This document shows positions 29,816 to 39,423 of a stretch of DNA of 64,000 nucleotides, one piece after another (positions within the stretch are counted from its first letter, which is position 1; every line of letters begins with the position of its first letter). Source of the stretch: Aerococcus suis (GTDB taxonomy: Bacteria; Bacillota; Bacilli; Lactobacillales; Aerococcaceae); contig NZ_FWXK01000001.1 in the NCBI RefSeq assembly GCF_900176325.1, forward strand, positions 279,770 to 343,769, given 5' to 3'. The notes beneath the pieces were generated by a model that made no database searches, was not told where the DNA came from, and saw only the letters and a list, made by a program, of their open reading frames with translations. The position numbers and the translations under genes are program-made.

Positions 29816-30760
29816 ATGCAACCTCTACTATCAATCGTTGTCCCATGTTTTAATGAAGAAGAAATGATTCCAATTTTCTACGACTACTTAGAAAATATAC
29901 CATTGCCTCTAAACCGCGAATATATTTTTGTCAATGATGGTTCCAAAGATAACTCTCTTCAACAGATGAAACGATTAAAACAGCTAGACCCTTCACATGT
30001 ACACTACGTTTCTTTTTCAAGAAATTTTGGTAAAGAAGCAGGTATTTACGCAGGATTACAGTATGCGGCAGGAGACTTTGTCGTTTTAATGGACGTTGAT
30101 CTTCAAGACCCTCCTGAATTATTACCAGAAATGTTTAATATCCTAACAACAACTGATTATGACTGTGTAGGAACTAGACGACTAACACGTGAAGGAGAAC
30201 CACCAATCAGATCATTTTTTAGCAAAAAATTTTATCAAGTAATTAATAAAATTTCGCAAACTGAAATTGTTGATGGTGCACGTGACTATCGTATGATGAC
30301 ACGGCAAATGGTGGATGCTATCTTACAAATGACCGAATACAATCGCTTTTCAAAAGGAATATTTTCATGGGTTGGATTTAATACTAAATACCTTCCATAT
30401 AATAATATTGAGAGAAAAGCTGGTGAAACGTCTTGGTCATTTTGGCAGTTACTCCTTTATGCCTTGGATGGAATCACTTCCTTTTCTACCGTTCCACTAA
30501 CACTTTCCTCTGTTTTAGGGTTTATTCTTTTTATATTAGCAATTGTCCTTGGTATATTTTTCTTAATCAGGACTTTATTATTTGGTAACCCTACTTCAGG
30601 ATGGACATCTTTAATTGTTATTATTTTATTTGTCAGCGGAAGTCAATTATTCTCTTTGGGAATATTAGGAAAATACTTAAGTCACATTTACTTAGAATCC
30701 AAAAAAAGACCGCTATTTATTGTAAAAGAATCCGATATTAGAAATAAAGATCGCCATTAA
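29816..30760 (+). CDS. GtrB-like undecaprenyl-phosphate glycosyltransferase, 314 aa
   Basis: A GT2 enzyme of the dolichol-phosphate-mannose/GtrB type: SIVVPCFNEEEMIPIF, YIFVNDGSKDNS, the DVDLQDPPELLPEM acidic motif, and two C-terminal membrane helices at about 225-255 and 265-290. These enzymes put one sugar on undecaprenyl phosphate at the inner face. The product would be flipped by a GtrA protein (22.5-23.0 kb) and used by a GT-C enzyme (21-22.4 kb). AAAGGTG precedes the ATG. Confidence 0.85.
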   Translation: MQPLLSIVVPCFNEEEMIPIFYDYLENIPLPLNREYIFVNDGSKDNSLQQMKRLKQLDPSHVHYVSFSRNFGKEAGIYAGLQYAAGDFVVLMDVDLQDPPELLPEMFNILTTTDYDCVGTRRLTREGEPPIRSFFSKKFYQVINKISQTEIVDGARDYRMMTRQMVDAILQMTEYNRFSKGIFSWVGFNTKYLPYNNIERKAGETSWSFWQLLLYALDGITSFSTVPLTLSSVLGFILFILAIVLGIFFLIRTLLFGNPTSGWTSLIVIILFVSGSQLFSLGILGKYLSHIYLESKKRPLFIVKESDIRNKDRH

Positions 30761-30785
30761 TCGTTCTCTATGAGCTTATAAAAAC

Positions 30786-30830
30786 AAAAGAGATAAGAAT
30801 GCTGATAAAAACATTCCTATCTCTTTTTTT
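30786..30830. terminator. Bidirectional terminator
   Basis: A 16-bp stem with one mismatch (30786-30801 with 30812-30827) with A and T runs lies between the convergent GtrB-like and NlpC/P60 genes. Confidence 0.8.
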
Positions 30831-31386
30831 ATGGCAAAATACGAATCATAAAACTTGGAGAAAAGTCATAAATATGTCCATTTCCTACATATTGCCCGGG
30901 ACTTGGCGCATGCACATAACCGCCATCACCATTCGCTATAGCCACATGGTAAACATCTCCCCTATTATCTTCCCAGAAGTATAAGTCCCCTTTCTTAGCT
31001 TGTTGAATAGATTTCCTTTTACCTAATAATTGCTGTTCTTGAGTAATACGAGGCAATGCGATTCCATGTGCTCGAAAGACAACTTGAACTAATCCGGAGC
31101 AGTCAATTCCCGCTCGACTCGTCCCTCCCCAGACATAGGGCGTTCCGATATAACGCTGTGCTTCTTGATAAATTTTATCTCTCATTCCTTCACTTTTATC
31201 TTTTACTGTTGATAAATAAGGATTGAGATTTACAGTTTCTGCATTCGGATGATAATGGGTTAAATCTTCTCCATCTTTCATCGCTTCAACATCTTTATTT
31301 GTAATCCCAACCATTTGTGCATTAACCTCTGGGACCATCCCCGCTAAATAATTCAATAATATGAAACCTATTACCCATTTTTTCAT
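30829..31386 (-). CDS. Secreted NlpC/P60 family cell-wall hydrolase, 185 aa
   Basis: A signal peptide (MKKWVIGFILLNYLAGMVPE) precedes a short linker and a C-terminal NlpC/P60 domain (about 70-185). The catalytic Cys96 is in GIDCSGLV, His147 in VYHVAI and the third polar residue His159 in VHAPSPG. Such enzymes cut gamma-D-Glu to diamino-acid bonds in peptidoglycan stems. There is no LysM or SH3 binding domain. The ATG at 31386 is chosen because GGAGG lies eight bases upstream; the ATG 15 bases earlier contains that ribosome site. Confidence 0.88.
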   Translation of the reverse strand: MKKWVIGFILLNYLAGMVPEVNAQMVGITNKDVEAMKDGEDLTHYHPNAETVNLNPYLSTVKDKSEGMRDKIYQEAQRYIGTPYVWGGTSRAGIDCSGLVQVVFRAHGIALPRITQEQQLLGKRKSIQQAKKGDLYFWEDNRGDVYHVAIANGDGGYVHAPSPGQYVGNGHIYDFSPSFMIRILP

Positions 31387-31440
31387 TAAGTCATCCTCCA
31401 TATCGTATAGTATCTATAAATACGGAGAGATTTCTGTATA

Positions 31441-31473
31441 AAAAAGCGAACAAGACATTATGCCTTATCCGCT
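31441..31473 (-). terminator. Terminator of tyrS
   Basis: A 13-bp stem with three G-U pairs on the minus strand (31461-31473 with 31445-31457) is followed by a T run. Confidence 0.75.
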
Positions 31474-31481
31474 ATTAGTTA

Positions 31482-32741
31482 TTATTCAAAAGTCATTAAA
31501 AAGTATTTTTTCTTACCACGTCTAACCACAACATATTTGTTTTCAATGGCAATATCTGGTGTGATTTCGTAATCAACATCTGTAATTTTTTCGCCGTTAA
31601 TACGAATGGCACCGTTGTTAACATCTTCTCTCGCTTGACGACGAGATTTTTCAATGCCATTATCAACTAACCAAATCGCTAAAGTATTGGGTTCACGAGG
31701 GACAGTTTGTCCTGGCATATTTTGGAATCCTTGTTCAATTTGTTTACCCGTTAAATCGCGAATATTACCTGAGAATAATGCTTCTGTAATTTGTTTCGCA
31801 TCTGCCAAACCAGCGTCACCATGAACGAAGCGAGTCACTTCTTCAGCTAAACGTTTTTGAGCGAGACGTTTTCCTGGGTCTTCTGCCACAGCTGTTTCTA
31901 ATTCAGCAATTTCATCTTGATCTAAGAAAGTAAAGTATTTTAAATACTTAATAACATCTGCATCATCTTGATTAATCCAAAATTGATAAAATTCATATGG
32001 TGATGTTTTCTCTGGATCTAACCAAACAGCTCCTCCCGCTGTCTTACCAAATTTAGTACCGTCAGATTTTAACATTAATGGAATCGTTAGCCCGTAAGCT
32101 TCTGCTTCAGTTCCTTCTTCTTTACGAATTAACTCTAAACCAGCTGTAATATTTCCCCATTGGTCACCACCACCAACTTGAACTTGGACATCTGCTTCTT
32201 GATAAAGATGTAGGAAGTCAATTGATTGTAAGATTTGGTAAGCAAATTCTGTAAAAGAAATTCCTGTTTCTAAACGGCTACTTACAATATCTTTCGCTAG
32301 CATCGTATTAATATTGAATCGTTTCCCATAATGACGGAGAAAATCTAATAACGTTAATTCTTTCGCCCAATCAAAATTATTAAAAATTCTAAAATCGGCA
32401 TCGTCATCTTTTAAGAATAACCGTTTCATCATTGCCGTTAATCGTTGCGCATTTTTTTCAACTTGTTCCATTGATTGCAGGTTTCGTTCTTCTGATTTAC
32501 CAGATGGATCGCCGATAGTACCAGTCGCTCCACCAATAACAATCACTGGGCGATGTCCAGCTAATTGGAATCGTTTGAGTACCATAAACGGAATCAAGTG
32601 CCCAATATGAAGCGAATCTCCAGTTGGGTCAACACCGCAATAGACACCTACCGCTTTATCTGCTGTTAATTGTCGCAATCCTTCTTCATCAGTCATTTGA
32701 TTAATGGCGCCTCGCCATTCTAACTCATCAATAATATTCAT
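31482..32741 (-). CDS. tyrS: Tyrosyl-tRNA synthetase
   Basis: A 419-residue class I synthetase. HIGH is in GDSLHIGHLIPF, the KMSKS equivalent is KFGKT in DGTKFGKTAGG, and the C-terminal S4-like RNA-binding domain ends at the stop (INGEKITDVDYEI). QVQVGGGDQWGNI forms part of the tyrosine site. The gene is preceded by a T-box leader and has AAGGAG before the ATG. Confidence 0.96.
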   Translation of the reverse strand: MNIIDELEWRGAINQMTDEEGLRQLTADKAVGVYCGVDPTGDSLHIGHLIPFMVLKRFQLAGHRPVIVIGGATGTIGDPSGKSEERNLQSMEQVEKNAQRLTAMMKRLFLKDDDADFRIFNNFDWAKELTLLDFLRHYGKRFNINTMLAKDIVSSRLETGISFTEFAYQILQSIDFLHLYQEADVQVQVGGGDQWGNITAGLELIRKEEGTEAEAYGLTIPLMLKSDGTKFGKTAGGAVWLDPEKTSPYEFYQFWINQDDADVIKYLKYFTFLDQDEIAELETAVAEDPGKRLAQKRLAEEVTRFVHGDAGLADAKQITEALFSGNIRDLTGKQIEQGFQNMPGQTVPREPNTLAIWLVDNGIEKSRRQAREDVNNGAIRINGEKITDVDYEITPDIAIENKYVVVRRGKKKYFLMTFE

Positions 32742-32760
32742 ATATAACTCCTTCCTAACA

Positions 32761-32987
32761 AAAAAGCCCCTCTAGCCATCAACGACTAGAGGGACGATGT
32801 TTACCGTGTTACCACCCATATTGCTACCATCAGTAGCCACTCTTTGCTTAACGCGCATAACGTCTCATTGAGAAACACTCCTGATTGTAATTTCAAAGAC
32901 AATAAGACACTAGTTTTCACCAACCACTAGCTCTCTTCAGTTCCTTATTGATTCTACTCGATCATTCATTGTGTCAATATGTGTTTT
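32761..32987 (-). promoter_or_regulatory. T-box riboswitch of tyrS
   Basis: The minus strand carries the T-box core TGGGTGGTAACACGG (32804-32818). It is followed by an intrinsic terminator (stem 32785-32793 with 32767-32775, then a T run). About 170 bases of stem I sequence lie upstream and include a TAC triplet that could be the tyrosine specifier. Uncharged tRNA-Tyr would favour read-through into tyrS. Confidence 0.9.
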
Positions 32988-32993
32988 AACGTT

Positions 32994-33022
32994 AGTATAA
33001 ATAGGTCCTATCAAACTGTCAA
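32994..33022 (-). promoter_or_regulatory. Promoter of the tyrS leader
   Basis: On the minus strand a perfect TTGACA (33017-33022) is 17 bases from TATACT (32994-32999), placing the transcript start near 32987. Confidence 0.75.
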
Positions 33023-33041
33023 GCACAACTCAAAGACCTTC

Positions 33042-34217
33042 CTAACGTAAATCATTAAGCCAATCATGCATAGCCACTAATAAATATAATTGTGCTCCGC
33101 TCATAATAGCTGCTTCATCCATTTGATAATGAGGATTATACGCTGAAAAAGTGGTATCAATCTCATGATTACCCATACCAACAATCCCCATAAAACCAGG
33201 AACTTCCTGTAAATAAGCACCAAAATCTTCTGATTCTAGTGCTGGTTTTGCTTCAAACCAATTCACATCAGTCAGTTTAGACTGTAACTCTTCCTTAATA
33301 TGGTTAACGATTTCTTCATCAATAACGACAGCTTCATTGATAGGGGTATAATCAAACGTTTGTAATCCCTCTTGCATAGTAGCGATACTTTTGGCTTGAC
33401 GAGCTAAGGTTCGCGAGATTTCTTCATCAGCATACTCGTCAAAAGTTCGAACGACTCCTGATAACGTAGCTTTAGATGGAATACTATTCCATCTTTCACC
33501 TATTTCGGCAGTTCCTATCGTAATTAATGAAGGCGTTGATGGTCCGATAGTTCGCGTATTCACTGATTGACAAGCCAAAATAAATTGAGCGGCCATAATT
33601 GAGGTATCAACTCCTTGTTCAGGATGAGCAACTGCACTCGCATCACCGCCAAATGTTGCTTCAAACATAGCCGTTCTACCATATGTCAATCCTTTGGGAA
33701 GTGCCATTGCCCCAGTATTATGTGATGGGTCCCAATTCAACCCAAAAATGAGCTCCACATTTGATAAAACATTTTGATCAATCATCAATTGCGCTCCTCC
33801 AGCGGCTTCACTCGAAGGTTGAAATAGAAATCGAATATTCATTGCTAATTGCTCTTTGTATTCTAGTAATGTTTTTGCAACATACATTAAGGCAGCCATT
33901 TGAGCGTCATGACCATTCGCATGCATAGCCACTTGATCAACTGCCTGATAATCCAAATGATCATTAAGTTCTGTCATGTATACACCATCTATATTAGCTC
34001 TTAACAACAAGTATGGTTTTTTATCATCAATTTGGAGATCGACTACTAATCCAGTAGGTTCTAATAATTTTGGAGTTAGACCTAATTCTTCAAAAAAATC
34101 AGCAATATACTGGGTCGTTTGAAATTCTTCTAATGAGAGTTCAGGATATTGATGAAAATAACGGCGTAAATTAATCATTGGTTCCGCAAACTGAGTAAGT
34201 CGATCTAATGGAGACAT
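33042..34217 (-). CDS. M20 family amidohydrolase, 391 aa
   Basis: A member of the aminoacylase/IAA-amidohydrolase group: LRRYFHQYPELSLEEF at the N-terminus, ANIDGVY, MHANGHDAQMAAL and FQPSSEAAGGA are the usual metal-site motifs, although the common GCGHD cysteine is replaced here (NGHD). It probably removes an acyl or acetyl group from an amino acid or peptide; the substrate is not known. The ATG at 34217 is one base past the stop of a small upstream gene, so the two are coupled. The alternative start at 34253 lies inside that gene. Confidence 0.82.
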   Translation of the reverse strand: MSPLDRLTQFAEPMINLRRYFHQYPELSLEEFQTTQYIADFFEELGLTPKLLEPTGLVVDLQIDDKKPYLLLRANIDGVYMTELNDHLDYQAVDQVAMHANGHDAQMAALMYVAKTLLEYKEQLAMNIRFLFQPSSEAAGGAQLMIDQNVLSNVELIFGLNWDPSHNTGAMALPKGLTYGRTAMFEATFGGDASAVAHPEQGVDTSIMAAQFILACQSVNTRTIGPSTPSLITIGTAEIGERWNSIPSKATLSGVVRTFDEYADEEISRTLARQAKSIATMQEGLQTFDYTPINEAVVIDEEIVNHIKEELQSKLTDVNWFEAKPALESEDFGAYLQEVPGFMGIVGMGNHEIDTTFSAYNPHYQMDEAAIMSGAQLYLLVAMHDWLNDLR

Positions 34218-34218
34218 A

Positions 34219-34392
34219 TTATTCCCATCCTTCCTTATCCCAAGCCATACCATCTAATTGGCCTTTTGCTTGTTCTAAACGTTTATCGGTTTCTCGAATT
34301 GATTGTTTTACTGCTTCAAACAATGCTTTTTCTTCATAAGAAGTTGCTTGTGCATATGCCCGATCTAATATGTCATCTGTCCACTCATCCAT
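34219..34392 (-). CDS. Small acidic protein, 57 aa
   Basis: I do not recognise this protein. It is helical and acidic (MDEWTDDILDRAYAQATSYE to KGQLDGMAWDKEGWE) with no membrane segment or cysteine. AAAGGA is well placed before the ATG at 34392, better than for the ATG 18 bases earlier. It lies between the quinone-reductase-like and amidohydrolase genes on the same strand, with its stop one base before the amidohydrolase start. A role tied to that enzyme is possible but unproven. Confidence 0.6.
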   Translation of the reverse strand: MDEWTDDILDRAYAQATSYEEKALFEAVKQSIRETDKRLEQAKGQLDGMAWDKEGWE

Positions 34393-34424
34393 TAAGCATT
34401 TCCTTTCCACATTTATTTAGTATT

Positions 34425-35108
34425 TTAACGCCACGAACTTTTAGGTAGATCACGCTCAATCATCGCTAAATCGTCTAGTCGTTCTTTCCATTCATCCGCA
34501 ATCAACTGTAATGGTAATCCCGGATAATTATCTCCTTTTTCATTGGCAATACTTTGTAATTGCTGAACTAACCAATGAGATCGTTGTGAAAATGTTGGAT
34601 TAGCTGGTAAATCTAAATGTTCCTTGAAGGCAATCAATTGATAACGCTTCATACGGTCGGTACTATACCCGTGTTGCTCTAAAATAAAAGGTGGTAAGTA
34701 AGTCATCCCCAAAGCATGGGCTAACGTTTTATATGGTGACAATAATTCTGATAATGTCACATCCTCACGGCCACCATCACGATAATGTTTCAAAGGAACA
34801 CCAATTGAAATAAGCACCCCTAATTCTTTGCCTTGTAAATGATGATGATAGTTATCTAGAAAGTCATCTGTTAAAACCGCCGTGATCCAATTAGAAACTA
34901 CCCCTGGCGCTTGATACCAATATAGAGGAAATTGTAAAAAAATCCGTTTCGCGGCTAATACCTGTTGTTGTGCTGCTTGTATCATTGCTGAATCCATATG
35001 TTCTGCCATTTCTATAAACGGAATTTCCTTAGGTACCGCTGCCTTCATAAATTGATGACTTCCTGATTCTGACAAATCAGGATGTCCACAAAAAATGACT
35101 GTTTGCAT
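34425..35108 (-). CDS. NAD(P)H-dependent oxidoreductase, flavodoxin-like fold, 227 aa
   Basis: A member of the NQO/KefF/MdaB group. The FMN or FAD pocket is indicated by IFLQFPLYWYQAPGVVSNWI and by LGVLISIGVPLKHYRDGG; the N-terminal CGHPDLSESGSHQF is typical. It probably reduces quinones or similar compounds by two electrons in the cytosol. It heads a three-gene minus-strand group with the small acidic protein and the amidohydrolase. GAGAGGTG precedes the ATG. Confidence 0.82.
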   Translation of the reverse strand: MQTVIFCGHPDLSESGSHQFMKAAVPKEIPFIEMAEHMDSAMIQAAQQQVLAAKRIFLQFPLYWYQAPGVVSNWITAVLTDDFLDNYHHHLQGKELGVLISIGVPLKHYRDGGREDVTLSELLSPYKTLAHALGMTYLPPFILEQHGYSTDRMKRYQLIAFKEHLDLPANPTFSQRSHWLVQQLQSIANEKGDNYPGLPLQLIADEWKERLDDLAMIERDLPKSSWR

Positions 35109-35232
35109 TCTCTCACCTCTCTACATCACTCTTATCGCTATTATAACAGTGTCTGAATATAATCACCCGTAAAACTACTTTTCTTCTCGTTAAATCGTTT
35201 CACACCCTCATTTATCCCCATAACCACACTTA

Positions 35233-35249
35233 TGTTAGATTTTATTACA
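35233..35249. promoter_or_regulatory. GlnR operator upstream of glnA
   Basis: TGTTA-N7-TTACA matches the GlnR/TnrA consensus TGTNA-N7-TNACA exactly. A second copy with one mismatch follows at 35269-35285. Nitrogen control of glnA by GlnR is therefore likely. Confidence 0.75.
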
Positions 35250-35360
35250 TGAATTAGAGCTTTTGCTTGTAATTTCTACAAACATCCCTCATACTCAATT
35301 ACATAATCTTGAAATAATACTTTGTAACGAATAAAAATGGTTTTAAGAAAGGAATTTATC

Positions 35361-36698
35361 ATGTCAAAATGGACTGCTGAAGACATCCGCCGCGATGCTA
35401 AAGAAAAAAATGTACACTTTATTCGTCTAGCTTTTTCAGACGTTAATGGGATTTTAAAAAATGTCGAAATCCCAATTAGTCAATTAGATAAAGCATTAGA
35501 TAATAAAATGATGTTTGACGGTTCTTCTATCGAAGGATTTGTTCGTATCGAAGAATCCGATATGTACTTATACCCTGATTTAGATACATGGTTAGTTTTT
35601 CCATGGGGAAGCGATAATAGTACCAAAATTGGAATGTTAATCTGTGATATTTATACTCCAGACCACAAACCGTTTAAAGGTGACCCACGTAGTAATTTAA
35701 AACGAATGGTGAATAAATTAAGCGATAAAGGCTTTACCGACTTTAACTTAGGTCCAGAAGCAGAGTTTTTCCTATTCAAATTAGACGAAAATAATGAAGC
35801 TACGACAAAAGTAAATGACTATGGGGCTTATTTCGACTTAGCTCCTGTCGATTTAGGAGAAAACTGCCGTCGCGAAATTGTTCTAGTATTAGAAGAACTT
35901 GGTTTCGAAGTTGAAGCTTCACATCACGAAACAGCTATCGGTCAACACGAAATTGACTTTAAATACGCAAGTGTTGTTGACGCTTGTGACAAAATCCAAA
36001 TTTTTAAATTAATCGTTAAAAGTATCGCTCGTAAACATAATTTACATGCGACATTTATGCCAAAACCTATTTACGGTATTTCTGGTTCTGGTATGCACTG
36101 CAATATGTCACTATTCAATAAAGATGGCAATGCTTTTTATGATCCAGAAGCAGAATTAGAACTATCTAAAACAGCGCTTCACTTTATGACAGGGGTCTTA
36201 AATCACGCCAAAGCTATTACAGCTGTCGCTAACCCACTAGTCAACTCATACAAACGTCTCGTGTCTGGATACGAAGCACCTGTTTATATTGCATGGTCAG
36301 CTCATAACCGTTCACCACTTGTCCGCATCCCATCTTCACGTGGTGTATCTACTCGTATTGAATTACGTTCGGTTGACCCTTCAGCAAACCCATATTTAGC
36401 AATGGCAGCTATCATTGGCGCCGGTCTAGATGGAATCGAAAAAGCTGAACCAGTTCCTGAACCAACTGACCGCAATATCTATAATATGACTTCTGCTGAA
36501 CTGGCTGAAATCGGCATCGAAAAATTACCAGGTTCTCTACACCGTGCAGTGAATGAATTAGAAAATGACGAAGTTGTCCAAGATGCGCTTGGTACCCATA
36601 TTTCAGATAACTTCATTTCAAGCAAACGTGTTGAATATAAAGAATATACAATGCAAATTTCAGAATGGGAACTACAAAATTACTTAAAACAATATTAA
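35361..36698 (+). CDS. glnA: Type I glutamine synthetase
   Basis: A 445-residue GSI-alpha type enzyme that makes glutamine from glutamate, ammonia and [22 protein letters not shown], the metal-site glutamates in [10 protein letters not shown] and the [17 protein letters not shown] region are intact. The feedback region conserved in Gram-positive GSI is also present. The start is the ATG at 35361 with AAAGGAATTTATC upstream; an in-frame ATG 24 bases earlier lacks a ribosome site. Unlike in Bacillus and many cocci, glnR is not adjacent, although GlnR boxes are present. Confidence 0.96.
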   Translation: MSKWTAEDIRRDAKEKNVHFIRLAFSDVNGILKNVEIPISQLDKALDNKMMFDGSSIEGFVRIEESDMYLYPDLDTWLVFPWGSDNSTKIGMLICDIYTPDHKPFKGDPRSNLKRMVNKLSDKGFTDFNLGPEAEFFLFKLDENNEATTKVNDYGAYFDLAPVDLGENCRREIVLVLEELGFEVEASHHETAIGQHEIDFKYASVVDACDKIQIFKLIVKSIARKHNLHATFMPKPIYGISGSGMHCNMSLFNKDGNAFYDPEAELELSKTALHFMTGVLNHAKAITAVANPLVNSYKRLVSGYEAPVYIAWSAHNRSPLVRIPSSRGVSTRIELRSVDPSANPYLAMAAIIGAGLDGIEKAEPVPEPTDRNIYNMTSAELAEIGIEKLPGSLHRAVNELENDEVVQDALGTHISDNFISSKRVEYKEYTMQISEWELQNYLKQY

Positions 36699-36721
36699 TT
36701 CATCTATCATCTGATAGACGT

Positions 36722-36758
36722 AAAAGGGGTAAGAAAAAGTTCTTACCCCTTTTTACTA
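36722..36758 (+). terminator. Terminator of glnA
   Basis: A 13-bp perfect stem (36722-36734 with 36741-36753) is followed by T residues. Confidence 0.85.
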
Positions 36759-36822
36759 TACATTTTTTATCAGTAAACTTTTTTCAGCTAAAAAGGCAGC
36801 TCTGATAATCCTCTTTTAGCAA

Positions 36823-37587
36823 TTAAAAATCATCCCACTCATAAGTGATATCTTCAGCTGACGAACGATTAGCACCTTCTGTAGATGAAGGATGGTCATT
36901 CGCTCCATCATCTGAAGAGAACGTCATGTTTGAATGTTTTTCCGTCTCCCATCGATGCTCATCAAATGAAGACATTTGTGGATATCCATTCTCTTCTAGA
37001 CACATTTCATAAAAATCAATCATTGCTAATGTAAAGTATGGTTTAACGTAGAAATAAGCTAATCCAAAAGTTAACATAATGATGATATCCCATAAAATAA
37101 ATCGACAATACAATCCAATTAATTGCCATTTATGCCCTCGCATTAATTGACGACTAGCCGTAATTGCTTCATTGTAACGAATTTGTGGGAAATCAATAAT
37201 AATATACTCTACTAAAGCATAACTTAACCACTTATAAATACCAGGAATAATCAATAGACATGTCCAAAACGTTAAGTAAAGATATTTCAACCATAATGTA
37301 ATCGTATATGATAGCGAATAGTTTAACAATGGTGCCACAAAATCACGTGAGAGCTCTGGATTTAATCCATTTTTAATAACCATTAATAATCGTTTATACG
37401 CTGTCTGTAAGCCAGTGACGAGTAAAGCGCTTACTATCGCTAAAATGATTCCCAAAGGAAATGTTAAAACAGGGGATAATGAGGCAATCGAAATGGCCAT
37501 TGTAAAAACAATAGTCAAAACCACATACCACGGCCAATTACGGCGCATAAATTGTTTCGCAATCTTTTTATGTTGTCTTTCACTCAC
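36823..37587 (-). CDS. DUF975 family membrane protein, 254 aa
   Basis: The protein has about five to six membrane helices. It carries the DUF975 hallmarks: an N-terminal KKIAKQFMRRNWPWYV, a YALVEYIIIDFP segment and EAITASRQLMRGHKWQL, followed by a final FYEMCLEENGY. The last 50 residues are hydrophilic and Ser/Glu-rich. The function of the family is unknown. It starts with GTG, with GGAGG nine bases upstream. It is a single gene. Confidence 0.82.
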   Translation of the reverse strand: MSERQHKKIAKQFMRRNWPWYVVLTIVFTMAISIASLSPVLTFPLGIILAIVSALLVTGLQTAYKRLLMVIKNGLNPELSRDFVAPLLNYSLSYTITLWLKYLYLTFWTCLLIIPGIYKWLSYALVEYIIIDFPQIRYNEAITASRQLMRGHKWQLIGLYCRFILWDIIIMLTFGLAYFYVKPYFTLAMIDFYEMCLEENGYPQMSSFDEHRWETEKHSNMTFSSDDGANDHPSSTEGANRSSAEDITYEWDDF

Positions 37588-37675
37588 AGAACATCACCTC
37601 CATTACTAATAGTTTACGATAGTACACCAGCTAAGGCATCAGTCTTTAGGATGACATCTAGAATGACCATCATAT

Positions 37676-37703
37676 AAAAAGGCCAAGCTTGATACTTGGC
37701 CTC
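37676..37703 (-). terminator. Terminator of the YugP-type gene
   Basis: A perfect 9-bp stem (37679-37687 with 37695-37703 region) is followed on the minus strand by a T run. Confidence 0.75.
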
Positions 37704-37721
37704 ATAGTTTACGTCATTCAA

Positions 37722-38408
37722 TTAATCTCGATTTCCAGATAAAATAACGATTCGCAGTAGTGATAGTAATGACGCAACTGCAGCAGCAACATAAGTCAAC
37801 GCAGCAGCACGTAAGGTTTTTTTAGCCATTGGAAATTCTTGGGCATTTAGCATATTATCTGCTTGAATAATTTCTAATGCACGTTTAGAAGCATCAAATT
37901 CTACTGGTAACGTCACTAGTTGGAAAACAAAGGTTAATGAGAACAAGAGAATCCCAATATTCACTAAAAATTCATTATATCCGAAAATTAATCCTAAAAG
38001 TAGTATTGGTAACGCTGCTTTACTTCCAAAATTAACAACAGGAACAATTCTTTGGCGTAATGTCATAAAGAAATAACCTTTTTGATCTTGTACAGCATGG
38101 CCACATTCATGGGCTGCTACACCGATAGCAGCAACCGAAGTCGAATCTGCTGTCGCATCAGATAGTCGTAACACTTTATGACTGGGATCGTAATGGTCTG
38201 TTAAGTTTCCTGAAATCCGTTCAACACTAACATCTGTTATCCCGCTCCGTTGCAATATCCGTTTAGCAACATCTGTTCCGGTTAACTGTTTAGAATTTCC
38301 ATATTTATTATATTTATTGAACGTACTATTCACATTTGCACTTGCCCATCCGGAAATTAATAACCCGATGAGAATTAATATATATGTCCAGTCAAAAAAG
38401 ATTGGCAT
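37722..38408 (-). CDS. YugP-type zinc metallopeptidase, membrane, 228 aa
   Basis: An N-terminal membrane segment (about 6-24), a soluble domain with the zinc motif AAHECGHAVQ (HEXXH type), and three more membrane helices at the C-terminus match the YugP/DUF2268-like neutral zinc peptidase family. RISGNLTDHYDPSHKVLRLS is another family signature. The substrate is unknown; a membrane-protein quality role is often suggested. It is a single gene between two unrelated ones. Confidence 0.88.
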   Translation of the reverse strand: MPIFFDWTYILILIGLLISGWASANVNSTFNKYNKYGNSKQLTGTDVAKRILQRSGITDVSVERISGNLTDHYDPSHKVLRLSDATADSTSVAAIGVAAHECGHAVQDQKGYFFMTLRQRIVPVVNFGSKAALPILLLGLIFGYNEFLVNIGILLFSLTFVFQLVTLPVEFDASKRALEIIQADNMLNAQEFPMAKKTLRAAALTYVAAAVASLLSLLRIVILSGNRD

Positions 38409-38454
38409 GATATCACATCCTTTCGCCTATTATATCAAGAAATTCTATTAGAAA

Positions 38455-39423
38455 CTATGTCTCTATCACATTTTTGATTTCTTGATAGATAATATCAATT
38501 GCCTCGTCAGCTTCAGGAAGTGAACGTAGAGCAAAATCATGCACCATACGGTCAAATTGATAATATCGTGTCGGTTTATTATGCGCTCGCAATCGTTTAT
38601 ATAATTGCATCATTCCATTCCGTAAACTATCATAGCTACCGCCAATAAATACAACTAATGGCATATCCGCAATTTGAATATGGTCAATAGGAATCACATC
38701 ATTTTTTTCTTGCCATAATTCACTAATTAATTGATTTTCTGTCAAACGCGTATAATAGTCATTTTCACTAATTATTAATTGTGATGACGGTAAGCCAAAC
38801 CACGCTGATAAAATAATCATTCGATTAAATAATTGCGGGGCGACTTCAGCTAAATTTAAAGCCAGTAAGGCACCAGAGTCATAACTTAAACTTATCCATT
38901 CCTTACCAGAATAACGTTGTTGAATGTTTTTGAATAAGCTATAGGTTTGCTCAATTTCACGTTCAAACGACCGAACAAATAACGGTTGTATCGGAATAAT
39001 CGCAATAGGGAGACTCTGTTCCTTCCCTAAACGATGAACAAATCGCCATTCTTCAGGCTGCATAGGTTCTAATCGCTGTCCTCCATGAAAATAAACGAGC
39101 ACATGATTCGTCATTTTTAATTGATGAAAATTAATCCATTGAACTTCTCCGCCTAAATATGATTCTGTTGTCACATCTTGAGCAAAAGGACAATTCAATA
39201 AATCACTTGAGGCCTTGTAAGCATTAATTCGGTGATTAATTCGTTTCACGGCCGCTTCTTCAGAATCGTCAGAAGCTAAATTTTGTTTTATTTTCCCAGC
39301 GTCTTCTCGTATCTTACTTCGAATACTACGATCTTGACTCAACGCATGAAAAGCATAACCTAATCCTGAAGCAATAGCTGCTAACCCTAAACGAACCCCC
39401 CGGTTACGATTCTCTCCACTCAT
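38455..39423 (-). CDS. Alpha/beta hydrolase (esterase-like), 322 aa
   Basis: The fold of hormone-sensitive-lipase-type esterases is indicated by VLVYFHGGQ (oxyanion HGG), the SLSYDSGALLAL elbow where the serine replaces that of GDSAG, the aspartate region VVFIGGSYDSL and the terminal histidine in MVHDF. The first 80 residues are a basic, non-conserved extension (GENRNRGVRLGLAAIASGLG) that may associate with the membrane. The nucleophile elbow is degenerate, so activity is uncertain. AGGAGG precedes the ATG. Confidence 0.7.
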   Translation of the reverse strand: MSGENRNRGVRLGLAAIASGLGYAFHALSQDRSIRSKIREDAGKIKQNLASDDSEEAAVKRINHRINAYKASSDLLNCPFAQDVTTESYLGGEVQWINFHQLKMTNHVLVYFHGGQRLEPMQPEEWRFVHRLGKEQSLPIAIIPIQPLFVRSFEREIEQTYSLFKNIQQRYSGKEWISLSYDSGALLALNLAEVAPQLFNRMIILSAWFGLPSSQLIISENDYYTRLTENQLISELWQEKNDVIPIDHIQIADMPLVVFIGGSYDSLRNGMMQLYKRLRAHNKPTRYYQFDRMVHDFALRSLPEADEAIDIIYQEIKNVIET

